This document shows positions 31,982 through 34,989 of a DNA stretch of 34,989 bases, in pieces (the first letter of the stretch is position 1; each line of letters starts with the position of its first letter). The stretch lies in the NCBI GenBank assembly GCA_015680685.1, contig MNCI01008086.1, positions 922,804 through 957,792 of the forward strand. The letters run 5' to 3'. Position numbers and translations under genes: made by a program. The notes beneath the pieces are model-generated. The model did not search any database. It was not told where the DNA came from and saw only the letters and a program-made list of their open reading frames with translations. The DNA is from Gnetum montanum (lineage: Eukaryota; Streptophyta; Gnetopsida; Gnetales; Gnetaceae).

Positions 31982-32945
31982 CTACAATAATAAAGGATTT
32001 ATTTGAGATTACACAGGGATTTCAAATAGGTTCCTAATAGTTCATAGTCCTCCCTCAGGTTCTTGGATTTGATCAAAATTTTATCCTTATTATTAATTTA
32101 TAACTTGTATTATGACTACAAATTTAGAAATAATTCAAAAAGAAACCCTTATTCGGTGTACTTTTGATTGTTATGGCCTCTCATAATTGTTATTCTCTTA
32201 TTTATTCTATATTTGAATGGATAGTTAGGAGAATTTGTTAATTTTGTTAGCTTTTATTCAATTATTTGATCAAGATTTAATTTTTTGTTATTATTCTTAC
32301 CTTTAATGTACTCTTCCTAATGTTAGAAATATTATTTCTCAAATCACATAATTATGCACATCACTCTCGCCTACAACTAAGTTGATTTCCCTATAATCCA
32401 GAGGATTCAAGAATCACATAAATTAGAGCTATGGTAAGGAAGTTATGGAGTTTGGAAGTTTTGGTGTCAAGGGATCAAAAAAAACCAACATGAACTCCCT
32501 TTTCTTAGAATGTGAAAAATGAAAAATTTTCTAACTCTTGCGCATATGTATAAAATTTTTTATCGACAACATCATAGCTATGACATATTAGGACCTAATA
32601 AATAGTAGCTACGATGTCACATTGTATAAATTTTGGATTTTTAGTAATTTTTGGTGGAAAATTAAATTAAATGAATAGTTTGGAAGATGTAGAGGTGGTT
32701 TGAAGGATTCTTGATCATAGATAATGCTCAGAATATGAAAATCTAGCAGTAAAAGCTCATGAAAGAAGGAATCTTTGGCAAAGTATGTCAATGAGATATA
32801 TAGAAAATGGGTGGTAAGGATTGCTAAAAGTATGATCAGTTGTGAGTACATAGGAAAGTAAACATAACGGTTTAAATATTTTGGAAACACAATATGATGT
32901 GAAATTGATCATCAAGTATGTAGCACAAAAGTTATACAAGTGGGT
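31982..32945 (-). other. Non-coding stretch of element 3; no gene seen
   Basis: AT-rich with stops in all frames; the short minus-strand frames at 32609-32939 show no domain. At 32560-32635 there is CATAGCTATGACAT and GCTACGATGTCAC, recalling U3 palindromes, but no LTR ends. Confidence 0.5.
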
Positions 32946-32964
32946 TGATGAATCGTGGTTAACC

Positions 32965-33055
32965 AGGCCCCATATACTAAGCCCGCTGCGTATACTAGGC
33001 CCCGTATACTAAGCCCGCTGCGTATAGTAGGCCCCATATACTAGGCCCTGTATAC
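32965..33055 (+). repeat. 32-bp tandem repeat in the element B U3
   Basis: Units 32965-32996 and 32997-33028, plus a partial unit 33029-33055, each with AGGCCCC.TATACTA and GCTGCGTATA. The repeat ends 19 bases before the TATA box, a usual place for enhancer repeats in LTRs. Confidence 0.92.
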
Positions 33056-33073
33056 ACAATGTCTATTCTAGCC

Positions 33074-33081
33074 TATAAATA
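33074..33081 (+). promoter_or_regulatory. TATA box of the element B LTR
   Basis: TATAAATA in the same context as in the other LTRs, downstream of the 32-bp repeats and 179 bases before AATAAA at 33253. Confidence 0.75.
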
Positions 33082-33817
33082 AGCACACACCTGCCGCACT
33101 TAGGCATCTTTTGAGTAGTTGTAGCGAAGCCCTTGCAATTTGTTTTCGTAGGAGTTAGACTATTTTCCCAAGTGCATGCCCATAGTGTGATGCTTGTAAT
33201 TGTACAACACCTTTATTCGAGTGTGACGTACTTGGACACGCACATGACCGAAAATAAAGATTGAGATTACTTCATCATTGCAGCATTCACTTAGTTTTAA
33301 TTATTTGATTATTATTGTTATTTATTATTTTCTTAGTTAATATTTCTTTATCATCATTTACTATTCCTGTTGTTAAATGCAGAATGAGTACGACTTAATC
33401 ACGAGCATTTAAGTATGACTACTTGGTAACCTAGTAGTGTACCTAAGATCTACGTTTGGTAATCCCAGTAGTAGTCATGCATGAGGTCCAAGATGTGTAC
33501 AGATGATTAAGGAACGGATGCTTATCCTACTTAGGCTAGCTTAGACTTCATTTCCTATTGCTTATTAGTTTAATCAAGATTATTTTCCATTGTCTCTAGG
33601 AGTACCATTAGTTTAGGATCACATCATACACCTCACTCTGGACTAAACCATACGTGACAAAGCAAATACTAGTCTAGGTGGGAAGACAATGAACTGCGAT
33701 CAACGTGTAATGATCTAGATACCACAACTAGCTGATCCATAGAGTTCGACCAGATCATGTGTGAACGCTCGTATTCATATGGTTGAGTGTAGGGGTACCT
33801 CGCCGCTCATCATTGGN

Positions 33818-34036
33818 AGACCCCTACATCAAATTGGGTACTCCAAACTTCATCTTCATTATCATATAATTTGTTGGTTCTCCAATGAGTTTCCCTACTA
33901 GATGTTGCGTTGTCATGGTCTTGTGAGAGAGACATTGTTGTGAACCANACATCTAGTAGGGAAACTCATTGGAGAACCAACAAATTATATGATAATGAAG
34001 ATGAAGTTTGGAGTACCCAATTTGATGTAGGGGTCT
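33818..34036. repeat. 88-bp perfect inverted repeat next to two single Ns
   Basis: 33818-33905 is the exact reverse complement of 33949-34036; a 43-base spacer ends in the N at 33948, and another N at 33817 sits just before the left arm. The right arm is in-frame gag; the left arm occupies the place of the primer site and leader. Zero mismatches and the Ns at the edges point to an assembly join. Confidence 0.95.
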
Positions 34037-34989
34037 CCTATGAGCATCAACGCAAACAACATCGTCCCAACTCACAATTGCATAACATACCTAGTGACGA
34101 TGAATCCCTACTGGCCACTACAAGCTTAATGGAAATACAAGAGGCTGTTCAAATATCCCACAGGCATCGTAAGGAAAGCCATCTACCCAAGATTGACTTA
34201 AACAACTTTCCTAAGTTTTTAGGAGGCTATGATTTAGATCCCCAACATCATCTACAAGCCTTCCATGATGCCTATGCATGGAATGACATTGATAATGGAT
34301 GGCAAAAACTTAAGCTCTTTTCTTTAACACTCATTGGCCAAGAAAAAGTATGGTATAGGTCATTAAAACCAAAATCAATTCAACGTTGGCCAACAATGGT
34401 AGAACTTTTCAATGAAAGATATCAAACCTATGAAAGAGTGTCAGCCTTGAGGAGACAAATCCAAGAATGGAAACAAGCGCAACATGAACCCTTGGACATG
34501 GCCTTAGAAAGATATTATGCACTGTTAAACAACTGCCCATGCCATGGGTTCTCTGAGGAAAGGCTAATGTACCATATCATAGATGGGCTTTGTAATGAAA
34601 CAAGGAAGATCCTAGGGATGTATGTTTGAGATCAACTATATGAGCTATGAACCCATCAATTCCAAGAGCTTATTAAGTGGGTAGCAAAAGAAGAAGGAGA
34701 AATAGCCAAATGGAAGAATATTGAAAGTTCTCAATAGGACCAAAATCTCAACTTAACTAGGGTCCATGATCATGAAGAGGAGAAATCAACTCACTTCAAG
34801 GAGGTGGAATCATCTTTTCCAATCCTACAATCACTAGATGAAATTGAGGCAAAGATCAATAAAATGACAGACTGGGTACATGAGAGATGTGGAGAATATG
34901 CCAACATTATTAGAGGAAGAACTATGTCAAATCAAGAAATAGGACAAGACACCACGCGACAATTGAAACAAAGGGTAGAAGATAATAAG
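33949..34989 (+). pseudogene. Gag of element B, 5' end lost, running off the window
   Basis: Best-preserved coding stretch in the window: one frame from 33949 to the end with three in-frame stops (TGA 34627, TGA 34648, TAG 34735), each explainable by one C-to-T change. The retrotransposon-gag domain lies at about 34190-34600: IDLNNFPKFLGGYDLDPQHH, AFHDAYAWNDI, LFSLTLIGQEKVWYRSLKP, MVELFNERYQTYERVSALRR, HEPLDMALERYYALL, CPCHGF, YHIIDGL. After it come Glu/Lys-rich helical parts (ELIKWVAKEEGEIAKW; LQSLDEIEAKINKMTDWV). The true start is missing: the frame upstream of 33949 (from 33910) comes from the doubtful inverted piece. The zinc knuckle and pol would lie past the window. Confidence 0.87.

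Larger units (their letters stand above)
29023..32945 (-). mobile_element. Element 3 internal 3' part (Athila-like)
   Basis: Minus-strand region upstream of the 3' LTR. It holds a ~2.6-kb extra reading-frame relic (31981-29340) and ~960 bases of upstream non-coding DNA. Gag and pol of this copy are not in the window because element B inserted at 32946. The LTR family ties it to element 2. Confidence 0.75.
32946..33812 (+). repeat. Element B 5' LTR (867 bp)
   Basis: Starts TGATGAATCGTGG (compare TGATGAACCGTAT in element 1 on its own strand) and ends CGCTCATCA, with TTGG following, the first bases of a primer site. TATAAATA at 33074-33081 in AGCCTATAAATAAGC; AATAAA at 33253-33258, 179 bases on. 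It keeps more CpGs than the other LTRs, fitting a younger age. It inserted into element 3. Confidence 0.9.

Noticed and set aside
32560-32640. U3 fragment of a further LTR
   Set aside because: Short palindromic similarity only; no LTR ends, poly(A) signal or primer site nearby.
1-33812. LTR end at 1-117 and LTR at 32946-33812 as the two LTRs of one element
   Set aside because: Same family and strand, but the right one is followed by TTGG and gag, so it is a 5' LTR, and the left one is not followed by a primer site. They belong to different insertions.

Overview
The window looks like intergenic DNA of a large-genome seed plant, probably a gymnosperm. It is AT-rich, CpG-poor over most of its length, and built almost entirely of old, nested, mutated Ty3/gypsy (Metaviridae) LTR retrotransposons of the Athila-like and Tat-like lineages. 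I see no host gene, rRNA, tRNA, CRISPR array or bacterial-type operon. The organism call is an inference from element type, decay and nesting. Two single-N positions (33817 and 33948) mark assembly joins.

Layout, left to right. 1-117 is the 3' end of a plus-strand LTR. 118-1103 is the post-integrase part of a minus-strand Athila-like element (element 2). 1104-11228 is a complete but heavily mutated minus-strand Athila-like element (element 1): paired LTRs, a tRNA-Asp type primer binding site, gag, protease, RT, RNase H, integrase, a long 3' region and a polypurine tract. It has a 4/5 target-site duplication and sits inside element 2. 11229-15625 is the 5' half of element 2: protease, gag, primer site, 5' LTR. 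15626-28024 is a plus-strand Tat-like element (element 4): putative LTR and leader, gag, protease, a 3.8-kb foreign or rearranged block with an antisense reading-frame relic, then RT, RNase H, a second archaeal-type RNase H, and an integrase cut off by the next insertion. 28025-32945 is the 3' part of another minus-strand Athila-like element (element 3): 3' LTR, polypurine tract and a long extra reading-frame relic. 32946-34989 is the start of a younger plus-strand Athila-like element (element B): 5' LTR, broken primer site, and the best-preserved gag in the window.

The pieces do not form a working pathway. Each element once encoded its own gag-protease-RT-RNase H-integrase set for copy-and-paste transposition, and all copies now carry stops, frameshifts or lost catalytic residues. 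Insertion order inferred from nesting: element 4 first, then elements 2 and 3, then element 1 (into 2) and element B (into 3).

The items most worth a second look are: a perfect 31-bp inverted duplication that gives the element 3 LTR two divergent TATA boxes; a cluster of A-run plus CGCTG motifs at 24.5-25.0 kb that has kept its CpGs; the antisense and sense extra-ORF relics; reiterated palindromes just upstream of the TATA box in every LTR; and an 88-bp perfect palindrome between Ns that is probably an assembly artefact. I did not find a convincing new biological system.
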